Shown piece after piece: positions 9,630 through 19,992 of a stretch of DNA of 26,341 nt. The translations under genes were made by a program, and so were the position numbers. A model generated the notes under the pieces. The model saw nothing but the letters and a program-made list of their open reading frames with translations. It was not told the origin of the DNA and made no database searches. Source of the stretch: Paramacrobiotus richtersi (lineage: Eukaryota; Tardigrada; Eutardigrada; Parachela; Macrobiotidae); NCBI GenBank assembly GCA_034698045.1, contig JAQGAU010000558.1, forward strand, positions 1 through 26,341, written 5' to 3'. Position 1 is the stretch's first letter; every line of letters starts with the position of its first letter.

Positions 9630-12600
9630 TCAGGTCGTCAGCCAATATGTTTCAACCAGGCCCTTTCCCTACAAGAAACCCCATGCATTAGTTATTGTCT
9701 GTATATCCTTTTTGCATGGTGGGATTGATACCTTGACCTGAATCTTGCCCCGTGGTTCCAGTCTAAATTGGCTGCTCTGAACCAGCAGTTTCTCTTTAGT
9801 GTCTTGGCTGACTTGCACTCTGGAAGCTGTACCAACGCAATAGACTGTTACTGCGTCCATTATACGAAGCCAACTATTACATGAGAAGGTCACGTACATT
9901 CACCATGACTTTCCATGCGGCTGGCTGTGTTCATTGTATCCCCGAACCTGTAGTAGAATAGGTACACCTTTTACCCGTAAGAATCGATCGAGAGTAACTT
10001 CTTGTACGTGCAAAGACAAGCTGAAGGCATTGACTTACAGGCAATACCGCGGCATGCGCATTCCTACAAACCCAGCGGCGATTGGCCCCGTGTGGAGCCC
10101 AATGCGGATGGGCAGGTGCAACTTAAGGGTGTCCGGTGAGCAGCTTTTTAAAAGGTACAGACTCATGGCGGCGATCTCCAGGACGTGCAGATCCCCGTTG
10201 CGTACCGGCAATCCACTGACCACCTAGTGCATATTCGATCGTATTGTATGTACATATCCTTGAGCCTACGTATTCGTTAAAGAATCTGGACACATTCGCT
10301 TTGTTGTACGCTAGACAATGTATCATACTGTTTTCTGCATTTCGATGCCGCCGCACCAGCAACATCGGAACGCTTCTGTGATATCATAGACATACACGTT
10401 CAGATTCTGCTAAAGCGCACTGCATTTACCACGTATCCGTCCTTGATTGTCTCCACTTTATACACGTCGAAGCTGGCAATCTGCCGGTCAATGAAGGTGT
10501 AGAGCTCGTTCAGGAAGCCACACACCTGGGCGGGTGTTCGCGACAAACACAGAACATCGAAGCCCACCATGCTGCTGAAGAAGAGCGTCACCGATTCAAA
10601 GATCTCGGCCGGCGCCATGTGCCCTTCCCGAAGCTCGGCCACCAGCGACCTAAGCACGGTAAAATCACATTTCCCAAGCCGCTTTGTCGGCAGGTTAGAG
10701 GCAAAGTACTTCGGTATAATCTCGGCCAGGATATCATCCACCCGTTTCCGCTCCAGCACGAGCTCTACAGTGCGTCGGGCCACGACTTCCTCCAAGGACT
10801 CCGCATGCCGTTGCAGATGGTCCCGCAGTGTGCCCACAATGGTACCACGAGGTTGGAAGCCCTTAAGGTAATCGAATACCGCCTTGATGTTCGGCCGCTG
10901 TAGGGCGTTCGGGCGCACGCACATTTTGATAACGTCCCGAATGATCCAGAGCAACATTGTATTGTCCAGTTTGATCAGCTCTACAAAGGATAATACAAGA
11001 TTTTGCAAAAATTTTGCGAATGTTGACCTCGAGAACTCGCAAGCGCCCGCCCGTACCAACATCGAGCACTTCCCCAAATTCACTGGTCTTCCCGCCTAGG
11101 ATTTCGCAGATGACCTTTCCCAAGCAGAAAATGTCATCCGGCTTGGAGTAGTAGTTGACGGCTTTGCTTTTGCTGCTGTTCTTCGTTAATTTGAAGACAA
11201 TTAAGCCAGAACTAGCACCGGCTAGTTTAGCAGTGAAACGGCTGTCCAGAACGACAGTGCCGCTGGACAAGCTTCCGTGGGCTTGCAGACTTGTATTCAG
11301 GTGGATGTAGCGCAGTCCCTGTATGTATTAGTCACTATTCTGGATAAACATCGAGCTGTGACAAGTGTAAGTATAGAGGAGAAAGTACCGAAACAATATT
11401 GAAAATGAGATGCAGTTTGACCATCTCGTCACCCAGCAGTACGGCATTGTGCAGGTAGACGTCACGGAGTGTGCTTCGCCCACCTTCCCACACAATATGC
11501 AGGCGGTGATTGTGGACCGTGATTCCCACAAAGTGGGCCACGTGGTCGTTTCTCATGTCGCGTAACTATTGAGAGAAATATGATTATCTTGGGAACATCA
11601 CTCGAAAGGAAATGTTATGGAAAGGATACATGTTTCAAAGTTTGCAAGAGCGCAGCCTGCGGTATACCGATGAACGCAAAGTCAACGGTCTCACAGCGTA
11701 CAAGAACCCTTTCTGAGTGGTACACCCCCATAACGAAACGCTCATCGCTGTCGAAGGTTCCGGCTTTCTCGGCTGCAATGTGCAGAGAGTCGTTCTTCAG
11801 TCTCCACCATTCGTTACCGATCTGTTCCTTGGTGTTCCTTTTCCTGCGGAATTGCTATTGCGTTACACTGATCGGGATGGTGATAAAGTGCAGTACGCAA
11901 CGTGTGAACATACATGACAATAAAGGACAGAGCAACAATGCACAGGCAGCCGATGAGTCCTCCAAACACCGCTCCAGTAATCAAGGGCAGCATATCTGGT
12001 TGCATTAATAACACGGTCAGCGTATACATAGTACGTATAATGTTAAAACGCGTCACGCATACCATTTGATGTCGAACAAGTGATCTGCCGAAATCCGCAC
12101 AGTGGCTCATTTAGGGGGCTGGTCAATGATCCCGCCCATTGGTCAGCCAGAGTTGACACTTTTGTCAAGTTGCGCAACAGAGCGTCGTAGATCCAGGCGG
12201 GCTTTACCGAATAAAAAACCAATGCCATTCAACTAACAATTCATATCCAGAGAATTTTACCTTATTACCTCAAATCTGCGGCTTGTGGAGTTGAGCTTGG
12301 AAAAGATGGTGTTCGATAAGCGCATTCCATTGGGAGCGATGATAATCTTGCGGATAACACTGGGAAACTCTCGGTCAACAACAGCCGCACGAAATTCTTT
12401 ATTAGTCAGCCGGTCCAGCGGGATGCGACTCTCGTTGAGGACTTGAGCCACGGAGAAGATCATCTCAGGAATCGTTATGGTGTGCTCGCTGTACTATATA
12501 TGACATTGGTTGGTAAACTTTTACGTAACATACCGGCATGGCTGCGCTAGCGGTGAATTTCGCGTTGTGCGCGTTTTAACCTAGCTAGGTTCTTAGATAC

Positions 12601-15065
12601 TGGTATTGGTGATTGCGGAATAAAAATCGCTCCTGCTGGAAGGCAACAAATTTGGCACAATGGCGTCTCGCCAAATGTTGGTTAGTGAATCAACCACATA
12701 TTAATGGAAAGTCCGCGTCCGTAAGAAGTTACCAAGAACTATTCACCATTTGTTATCCCTATTCTCCAAAACTGCAAAATTTTGGAAGGCTTTGTACGTT
12801 TAATTTTGGGTAACAGTGTCACAGGTAAAGCTAACAGTGCAAACTAAAGTATAGTATAATTTATGTATTTAGTACGATTATAAGAGCAGCTAGCTGTGTA
12901 AAAATGATTGCCTTTTTATGTTGTTTGAGTCAAAATTTATGACAGCAGTCATACAGTACCTTCTCGTCCTGAGCGAACGGGTGCCCGTAGCTTCTGTTGG
13001 CCAGTTGTTCCGTTTCATCGATCAAGTCGGATACGGCATGATAGTTGGGGATTTCGAAGGTTAGTACAATCAGGGTCTTGTAGGCTTCGAAAATCGTCTG
13101 CATAATATATTCCGAAGCTTACGAAAACTGTACTATGACGCTCCACACAACAACAACCGGCTTACAGCATCGTCTGAAAGTCCCTTATCAACCACCAGTG
13201 GAATGTGTCCCACGCCTTCCAGAGTCAGTACATAAAGGTACACCTAAGTGTGGTGAAGACAAATTTTGTTGAACTGGTACACTGTACAGGTATGAACAGG
13301 AGGTGATACTTACATACTCGCTGGTGATCATTCCCAGTTGGCTTGCTGTTAACTGGCGAAACAATGTTGTCAAAAGTCTACGTGTAACATTTGAAGCTTA
13401 TACGCTTACCATAATGTTTCGGATCTGATCTGCTGTTGTTAACAAAATGATAACTGCAAAATTTTTCCGGTTTCATCTAAACCAACATTATACGAAAAAA
13501 GCGATGTCCAAGCTCTTACTTCGGCTCTGCATTCTAGCCCGCAAAAGTCGCGGAACATAGTTGCTATCATTGACAGAATCAAACCGTTCCACATAGACCT
13601 GGAATCCATTGGCGACGGTAAGGAATTTCGGAAAGTGGTTGCAGTGCGAATCGTAGAAACCAGCCACCGCCGCATTCTGTGACAGATTGTCGCACAACAG
13701 GGTCACGGTGTGCCAGTTGTAGCGCTGCAACAAGGCCTTGCCGGCCAGTGTGTGGCCGCCAGTTCCGCGGCAGCTAAAGGACAGGAAGGTTGGGTAGCGT
13801 TGGCGACTGACAAAGGTCGGATCCCACACGGTGCTGCAGTGTCATCAATAAAGCAATAAATAGGTAATGGGGTCAAATCCTTTTAGAGTTATGCGCATAC
13901 CTGCTGATTACAGGAATGTTCATTTCTGAAAAGCAAACAAACAACGTAATTGGCTGTATATGATCAACCGTTGTAAGTCACTTAATGTCGATGAACTCGA
14001 ACGATACGCTTCTCGTTGTCTTCAGATTGTCTTGTACTTGATGTCAAATGCACTTTTTGCTAACTGCAGACCTGACAAGTAAGTATTTTCCGACAGGACT
14101 CAGAAATGAATAAGTCCCTTATACCAATATAATCTGGCAAATATGGGCAACATTTACAATTTTTTAATCATTACCAGGCACAAACGGCGAAAAGTTATGA
14201 ATTTGCAAAGTTATTAAAATGTAAGTTTGCTTAACATAGCCGTTACTAAGCAAGGATCAGCAAGATTGCGATCTTGATCTGATTCCCGTATACGTAGACC
14301 GCTTTGTTAAGCCAACTTACACATTAATAACTTCGGAAATTCATAACTTTTCACCGTTTGCGCCTGGCAATGATTAAAAAATTGCTAAACGTTGTTCATA
14401 TTTACTAGATCATATTGGTATAAGGGACTTGTTTATTGCTGAGTCCTGCCCGAAAATACTTACTTGTGAGTCGGGTATTACACAACAGTTACTTTGTAGT
14501 CTGTATTGTTTTATTCTAATAGCATTCCCAGAAACGAAACTACAACGGTCTATTGGGATGATGATGCTAAAGTCCTCTAAACAATGTTTGTCGAAAAGTA
14601 ATGAATTTTTTTCGAAGTTTACATTCAGCTTACCTCGGGCAAAGTCTGCCAGTGGAGTGACCTCGAAGTTGCAACCTTAATGGACACAACACTTGCACGA
14701 CCTTGCAGCTAAAATCAGTTCATGAAAAACTGATATGCAACACAATGACAAATACCTGACGTAAAGAGAATGGACATGCCGGTTAAGTTGGCAACGATCA
14801 GCTGGAGACGACCGACGACGTTATTCATGGCAGCGGTTGAGTCGGCACAGAAGAGCAGATTGGACTCGGTGACGGACTGCATGGTTACCTTGGCAAAGGT
14901 CTCAGGATACATGCGCTTCGCGTGGTTGAATGATACTTCGTAGTACGGCATTAGGGCTGGATAGCCGTACATGGGATTCTCGCCCATGATTACGGCAATC
15001 AGATTAATCTTGGCCCAGCTGCAAGTTACCAGCAGGGACAACAAATAGATCTCAAATAAAACCAT
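9630..15065 (-). CDS. Receptor-type (membrane) guanylyl cyclase, 20 exons
   Basis: A natriuretic-peptide-receptor-type enzyme expected to turn GTP into cGMP at the plasma membrane. Exons: 15065-14756, 14675-14634, 13925-13901, 13833-13520, 13453-13410, 13352-13314, 13243-13166, 13097-12960, 12484-12269, 12201-12063, 11995-11914, 11843-11630, 11565-11389, 11318-11057, 10980-10710, 10649-10430, 10223-10039, 9947-9898, 9826-9732, 9668-9630. All phases agree and the total is 2940 nt, 979 residues. Order: signal peptide (1-18), ANF-receptor ligand domain with a juxtamembrane PLNEPLCGF motif, one membrane helix (about 452-475), a kinase-homology domain (about 500-720), a dimerisation helix, and the cyclase domain. 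The kinase part lacks HRD and DFG, as in other receptor cyclases, and I see no APE motif. The cyclase keeps guanine-selecting Glu (KVETI) and Cys (MPRYCLFGD), the NTASR motif and one metal Asp (KDGY), but the other metal Asp in FSDIVGF is Ser. The exon at 12484 has the least certain acceptor. Confidence 0.93.
14075..14467. mobile_element. Foldback (MITE-like) element in a guanylyl cyclase intron
   Basis: Two arms of about 165 nt are near-perfect reverse complements: the left begins ACAAGTAAGTATTTTC at 14075, and the right ends GAAAATACTTACTTGT at 14467. Matching internal blocks include CAGGACTCAG/CTGAGTCCTG, AAGTCCCTTATACCAATAT/ATATTGGTATAAGGGACTT and AATCATTACCAGGC/GCCTGGCAATGATT. About 60-70 nt separate the arms. 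There is no transposase ORF, so it would be non-autonomous. It lies wholly within the intron between the second and third cyclase exons, whose other introns are mostly under 300 nt, and its insertion explains that intron's length. No clear target-site duplication was seen. Confidence 0.8.
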
Positions 15066-15918
15066 GTTGGTCTGTTTGCCTGCCAAATGTAAATACTAGA
15101 GTACGGGTCGCATTTGCCAAGGTAAACCGCTGCTTTGATCTAGCACAGTTTGTGCAGCGAAATAATTTGTCTGTTCAAGGGTTCATCTGCAAGAAAATAG
15201 GCCTGTCGATTTATTACTGCCAATTTTAATCCAGAATCACAATAACAGCGTTGGCGCGGGACGATGGTATTCGTCTTGATTGTAATTCCACGGTTTCCCG
15301 GTATGACGTTCATACATTGTGCAGGACGCGTAATGATCCTACATGATTGCTTACAGCTGCGTCCGGAGGTCGCATTGTGATGCCCTCTGTTATGCTCACG
15401 CAGCCTCATGATCAATGGAACAACCGAGATAATTATTATTTAAAACGAGAACGGAACAAACCTGTCAACAGCATGCAATATTGCGTATTGCGGTGCATTG
15501 TTTTTCAATGTATCAAATGGATGTTGTTGAAATAATTATTATTTGTGCAGTACGTACGTCAATGAATGAGTTCTCGTACAGCTTTTGGATTTACAGTATG
15601 GTACCATGTGATTTACTAGCTAACCAGATCAGACCATACCCCTTTTTTCAGTCAACGAACCGTGCTGCCTTGATACCTTGATGAAGATAGCAAAATAACA
15701 AAAGCAAACAGTCACTGAACAAAATTGACATAAGTACTGTGTTCCGCCATGTAAAGTAGTCAGTTTGGTGTAGTGTGAAAATTTTGTATCGTGTTTTGTA
15801 CAGTGTATCATTGAAAAGAAAAGACTCTCATTCGAAGATACTGATTTATGACACGAATCGCCTATTTTTAATGTGCGATGGCCGCTGGATTCATTAACAT
15901 CGCACGCCTGACGATCCA
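15066..15918. other. Upstream region of the guanylyl cyclase, no gene recognised
   Basis: Minus-strand ORFs at 15415-15140 and 15919-15629 show no family features and are not joined to the cyclase by evident splice sites; part of the stretch is presumably the cyclase promoter and 5' UTR. The TTG that opens the cyclase frame at 15086 was rejected as a start because an ATG at 15065 leads directly into a signal peptide. Confidence 0.45.
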
Positions 15919-16843
15919 CTAAATGACCTTCCTGCTAATGCGCTGTCTTGTTAACAAGAAAATGAATACACGGAAATGCAATGGACAATCAAAGCTCGAC
16001 ACTGATTCCGGTAGTGCGTGCACATGCGGGAAATCGGCGACGAAGTCGTCGAAGTCGATCATAACTTCGGCCCAGTCGACGGATATATTCTTAGGCATAT
16101 ATTGTAGACGACGATGGAGTGGTTACTACACTTTCCACGAGTAACTAGGCATGCTATCCTGGAGTTCGCACCGCGGTAAAATTAGAGAAGGTTGACAATG
16201 GTGCAACGGTGCATGTTTTGCACACACCGGATAGCTTGAACTTTAAACCCGGCAGGTATTTTTCAGTATCGTCAGCAGTATGTTCGATCGCCTACGGGAT
16301 CAGAATAAAAAATGCATTAAGAATACGGGGATCCATCACGTGAGGATGCAATGTATTGCTTTAAGAGCAGGGCGTATTTCGAAATATCGCTCGGCGCGTA
16401 CCCTTTTGCTGCTGGCTCGTAGACCAAGAGAAAACCATTCGGATGCATTTTGCTACGGAATTGAGCATTCAAACGCGAGAGGGTAATTATAGACGAATTG
16501 TTACCATCTCGATTCATGTATACTACGTGCAACATGCAGAATTATATTATTATTTGGTTGGATGTATTTACTGCGCTCGTATAGCGTGTTCCGGTCTTGT
16601 CTTTAGCGCCTTCGCCGTTGCTTTGTATGTAGTTTGTAGTGAAACGTTTTCATAAGGATCGTATTTCTTACGTCGTATTAGGCGCTACATCAACGCATAC
16701 ATTTCAGAATCCTAAGAACAGTACAGTGAATAAAGCAGATAATCAGTCTATGAATTGACTGTTTGCCCCTCATGTCCGTGAGTGGTAGCTGGCAGGGCGG
16801 TGAACAGAACGTGAGGCACGTAATTGTCAAACCATATTGCCGA
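15919..16843 (-). CDS. Set of coding-like minus-strand stretches, possibly one unrecognised gene
   Basis: Four minus-strand stretches read as plausible protein: 16843-16748 after a CAG (SAIWFDNYVPHVLFTALP), 16535-16317 from an ATG (HPNGFLLVYEPAAKGYAPSD), 16291-16154 after a TAG (LKFKLSGVCKTCTVAP) and 16098-15919 from an ATG (VDWAEVMIDFDDFVADFP). Each runs to a stop if left unspliced, and I could not find donors that join them with matching phases. They could be exons of one gene with a structure I have not solved, or remnants of one. No domain is recognised. Treat the outer limits as approximate. Confidence 0.3.
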
Positions 16844-16980
16844 CTGATAGGCGCGAATAATTAATTAGCCGCAACTGCAAGACGTGTGTGTAACCATTAA
16901 CGGAAAGAATTGTCAAAGTATTATTCTGGCGCAAACCAGCGTTCTCGGCGTATTAATGCTTTTCTGGGCAAAACCGGAAT

Positions 16981-17614
16981 ATGACGGGTGTCCCGCTGCA
17001 GACCGGCAAAATTGAGAATGTTATGTCATCTTTTGAAAAAACTACCGTGCCCTGTGCACATGGATCGACACTGGAGAGGATGACCGCGTCGTGGAATGAA
17101 CTGGACCTGACTCCGACTGATTACCGAACATTGCACGATTTTTCGCAGTGCTCTGGATGAAGTTTCCTGGACCGAACTCTCTTGGACTACAGTAAGAAGC
17201 ACTTGTTTCTTTCGTAGTAACGGAAGTGTACTGGCTTGTGTGTGCACTCACTGTCTTTTTCTGTAGCTTGTTCTTCTCCCTTTTCTCTTTTGATCATGCT
17301 GTTACGAAGTGTTGTCAATGTTATCAGTGCCACCGTAACCGCTGTCTGTTGCCTTGAGGGGGCGCTGCCCCGTTGCATTAGACAACAAACCATCATTATT
17401 ATTACAGATTTTCACGGAGGCAGCTCTTTGCTGTGAAAAAAACTACTTTCTTTGAAATAGCCCAGAGCTACAAAACATCTTGTTATTTCACTTTCCACGT
17501 ACGCAGGTTGAAACAGACTATGCTACGTACGCTTACTTTACGGCGAATTTTGTCAAGCCCACCGTTGCCGGTAATGAAAGTTATGGAACATGTAAAGAAA
17601 ATCAATGTGCTTAG
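16981..17614 (+). CDS. Coding-like plus-strand exons, unrecognised
   Basis: An ATG ORF at 16981-17160 encodes 59 residues of normal-looking composition (for example SWNELDLTPTDYRTLHDF). A stretch at 17507-17614 following ACGCAG reads VETDYATYAYFTANFVKP and ends ESYGTCKENQCA before a TAG. Between them an ATG at 17296 opens a hydrophobic start (MLLRSVVNVISATVTAVCC). Whether these belong together is unknown; the phases were not resolved and no family is recognised. They lie just upstream of the glutamate-receptor-like gene on the same strand, but a stop and 100 nt separate them from its signal peptide. Confidence 0.28.
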
Positions 17615-17720
17615 TATAATCCGCGGCGCACGAAAGAGCTGAGTGCTATCGTTGAGACGAGATACAGTAGAACCGCGACGGCTTTTCTCTGTGTCGCCTA
17701 GCTTGGACGTCTCCAGTAGA

Positions 17721-18882
17721 ATGGCGGCAAAAAGACTCATGGTATACTTTACGGTATTCCTTGTACTCCTTGGAAATATTTTGTGCCAATACGTATACGG
17801 TACCGGAACAGGCGGCGGCTCCTACGCAGTGACACCATCAAGCGCCAGTTGTGCGACGTGTTACCGCGTAGTGAGTATCGTAGTAAGTTGACAGTATGCC
17901 CTCCGTCAGTGTAAGCTTTTAATGAAACTTTAAAACACGCGTATTCACCTGCAGTCTCCAACCTCCAATTTCCTGCGAACAAATCCCGATGGAAGTTTCA
18001 CCGGCTTCATTTGGGACTTGCTGAACGCCTTGAAAGTGGCGACGGGGTTTAACTTTACCTTGTCCATTCAAGCAGGCGGTGTTTACGGAGGACCCGATGC
18101 CAAGGGGGAGTGGGATGGAATGGTCGGACAACTGATTCACAATGTAGGCACAAACGTGTTCACTGTTATTGGCACCACTGACTGCTTGCTTTCTATAGAC
18201 CACCGATATGATCATCGCCGATTTCAGCATTTCGTCACAAAGATTGTCGGTCATCGATTTCACCGTCCCCTACATGCCCTTTCATCTGGTGATAGTCAGC
18301 CAGCCAAATGCGTCGCTTACGGGCATCAAGTATGCCATTAAGGCCAGTTCGGGCACTGTCACATACCTCCGGGTAAACCGCACACGGCAGTTGACTTTTA
18401 ATGTTGTTATGCGTTACTACTGCTACTGGACTTTCGCAGTGAATAAGACATGAAATATGGTGAACATCCTATTCTAGCTTCTTAACCTGATTATAGGGTT
18501 CCAGAGAATCTCGAGCGCGAGAGATTTGGGCCAATGTGCAGGCCAATCTGCCGACCTCCATGGTGCAAGAGGCGGAAGATGGATTAGCGCTGGTCCGGCA
18601 GGGGGGCTGGGCGTTTTTGTATCCGGACGCTGGCGTTGCTGTGGCCGTCAAGAACTCCGGTGGTCGTCTGGTGATCAATCATCCGGTGCTGCATACCAAC
18701 TTTTATGCACTGGGAGTGCAGCTTGGTAAGTACACCGTATGCTGGCAGTTGGTGCATTATGGTTCAGGATAAGATTTCTCGTAGGCTCTCCACTACAGAA
18801 GCCGTTGTCGATTGCCGTCACGAAGATCATGGCCACCGGACAAATTCAGAAATTGCTCTCCATGTGGGATTTGGCAGTCTAA
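17721..18882 (+). CDS. Secreted ionotropic-glutamate-receptor-type ligand-binding domain without a channel
   Basis: Five exons, 17721-17882, 17955-18143, 18199-18372, 18497-18725 and 18785-18882, join with matching phases to give 283 residues. Residues 1-22 or so are a signal peptide (VYFTVFLVLLGNILC). S1 follows: YRVVSIV, DGSFTGFIWDLLNAL, EWDGMVGQL, then TTDMIIADFSISSQR and VIDFTVPYM. In full receptors the M1-pore-M2-M3 membrane domain comes next, but here S1 passes within one exon (about 18304-18327) straight into S2: IKYAIKASSGTVTYLR, GLALVRQGGWAFL, YALGVQLGSPLQKPLSIAV, GQIQKLLSMWD, then stop. Arg132 matches the conserved ligand-carboxylate arginine, while the amine-binding Glu of S2 is replaced (YPD). 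The product should be a soluble, secreted two-lobed binding protein. The stronger GTAAGT donor at 17883 was preferred to GTGAGT at 17871 because it completes the first strand. Confidence 0.87.
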
Positions 18883-19992
18883 CATGTAAACTCGTCAAAG
18901 TATGCGTTGCTAAGGTCTGCGCGTCGACGTCGCACTACTTTTGGAGACTGCTTTTGCTATGTAAACCGATTGTATGTTATAGTTTGTAATATCCCGGTGG
19001 CCTCTGCTGTAGACGCGCCACTCTTACAAAGCTGTGGCTTTTATTCAGAAATCTACAATCACGACTACAGTATACGGCATCTTCTGTAAGAAAACATTTA
19101 ACGATGATGTGGACAGTGCCAGTCGGCCAGGCTACGCCGCTCAACAGGCTGAAATCGGAAGCGTCGTCTTTACTGCAAGGCGTCATAAACAGACTTGGTA
19201 TGGACTGATAACAACAGATAACTGTCCGCAGAATAACAAGTAAAGACTGGTAAGCTAAACTAAACCATCCTACTATCCACATCACAGATAGCAGAAACAA
19301 ACAGGTCAAAAAAAATCAAAACTCACGGCTTAAAACTTAAAAGTGATGCATTACACCGGTTCCTATCACATTTTCCATAAACAAGAAAGAGGATATATTA
19401 TAATACAAACCAGGCTTATTCGCATTGCCATCCTCAGAATTATGCATCGCGTTATGAGTCACGACGGAAGAGGCGTGTATTCGACTGAACACCTCCCGAA
19501 GAGAATCCAGCTTGAGCCGGGCAAGCTGGGGCCGGGGCGCCTAGCTTGATGGGCCCGGGCGATACTCTACTAGTAAAGATAGTATCTGAAACAGCTCAGT
19601 TCACTGCTATTTCGTGCATAATTGTTTGATCAGGGCAACTTTTAGCAGTTGTTTTTTGTTCTTTTATGTGTTCGTGAGAATGGCCACGGGACGTTTAATT
19701 AACAAGTATTAATTACTGATTTATATAAACTTTGTTTCTCGTACACCAGATACACAACGATTGTCCACCACGGCCACAATGAAATGCGCCAGAAAGTGCG
19801 CCACATAAAAATTAGTGGATGTACAAGAGTAGGGAACGAGGAAAAAAGTTAAGGCATTTTCCGGCTCAGGATGCTTAAAATTGGCAAAAAATACAACGCA
19901 ATGAGTTACCAAACCAGAGACGCGATACAAGCTTAACGCACCCGGACAAAAGACAAACTGTAGAAAAGATCCACTCGCAGCGCACTATAAGG
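18883..19992. other. Intergenic stretch between two converging genes, no gene recognised
   Basis: This holds the presumed 3' ends of the glutamate-receptor-like gene and the F-box gene. Minus-strand ORFs at 19309-18977 and 19930-19721 have no domain; the first opens at TTG, the second too. A GC-rich patch with imperfect repeats of CAAGCT/AGCTTG and GGGCC lies at about 19510-19562. No tRNA or other RNA gene was seen. Confidence 0.45.

Noticed and set aside
10400-10429. The cyclase ORF ending NAVRFSRI at 10400
   Set aside because: This is read-through into the intron after GTG|GTAAAT; splicing to 10223 continues the family sequence ([10 protein letters not shown]).
14429-14680. Plus-strand ORF of 83 residues
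   Set aside because: It overlaps the foldback element and a short cyclase exon on the other strand and resembles no protein family.
15066-15086. A longer cyclase N-terminus starting at 15086
   Set aside because: The codon at 15086 is TTG, not ATG. The ATG at 15065 has the signal peptide directly behind it.
19510-19562. GC-rich patch as a tRNA or structured RNA gene
   Set aside because: No cloverleaf, T-loop GTTCRA or anticodon arm could be found; only imperfect short repeats are present.
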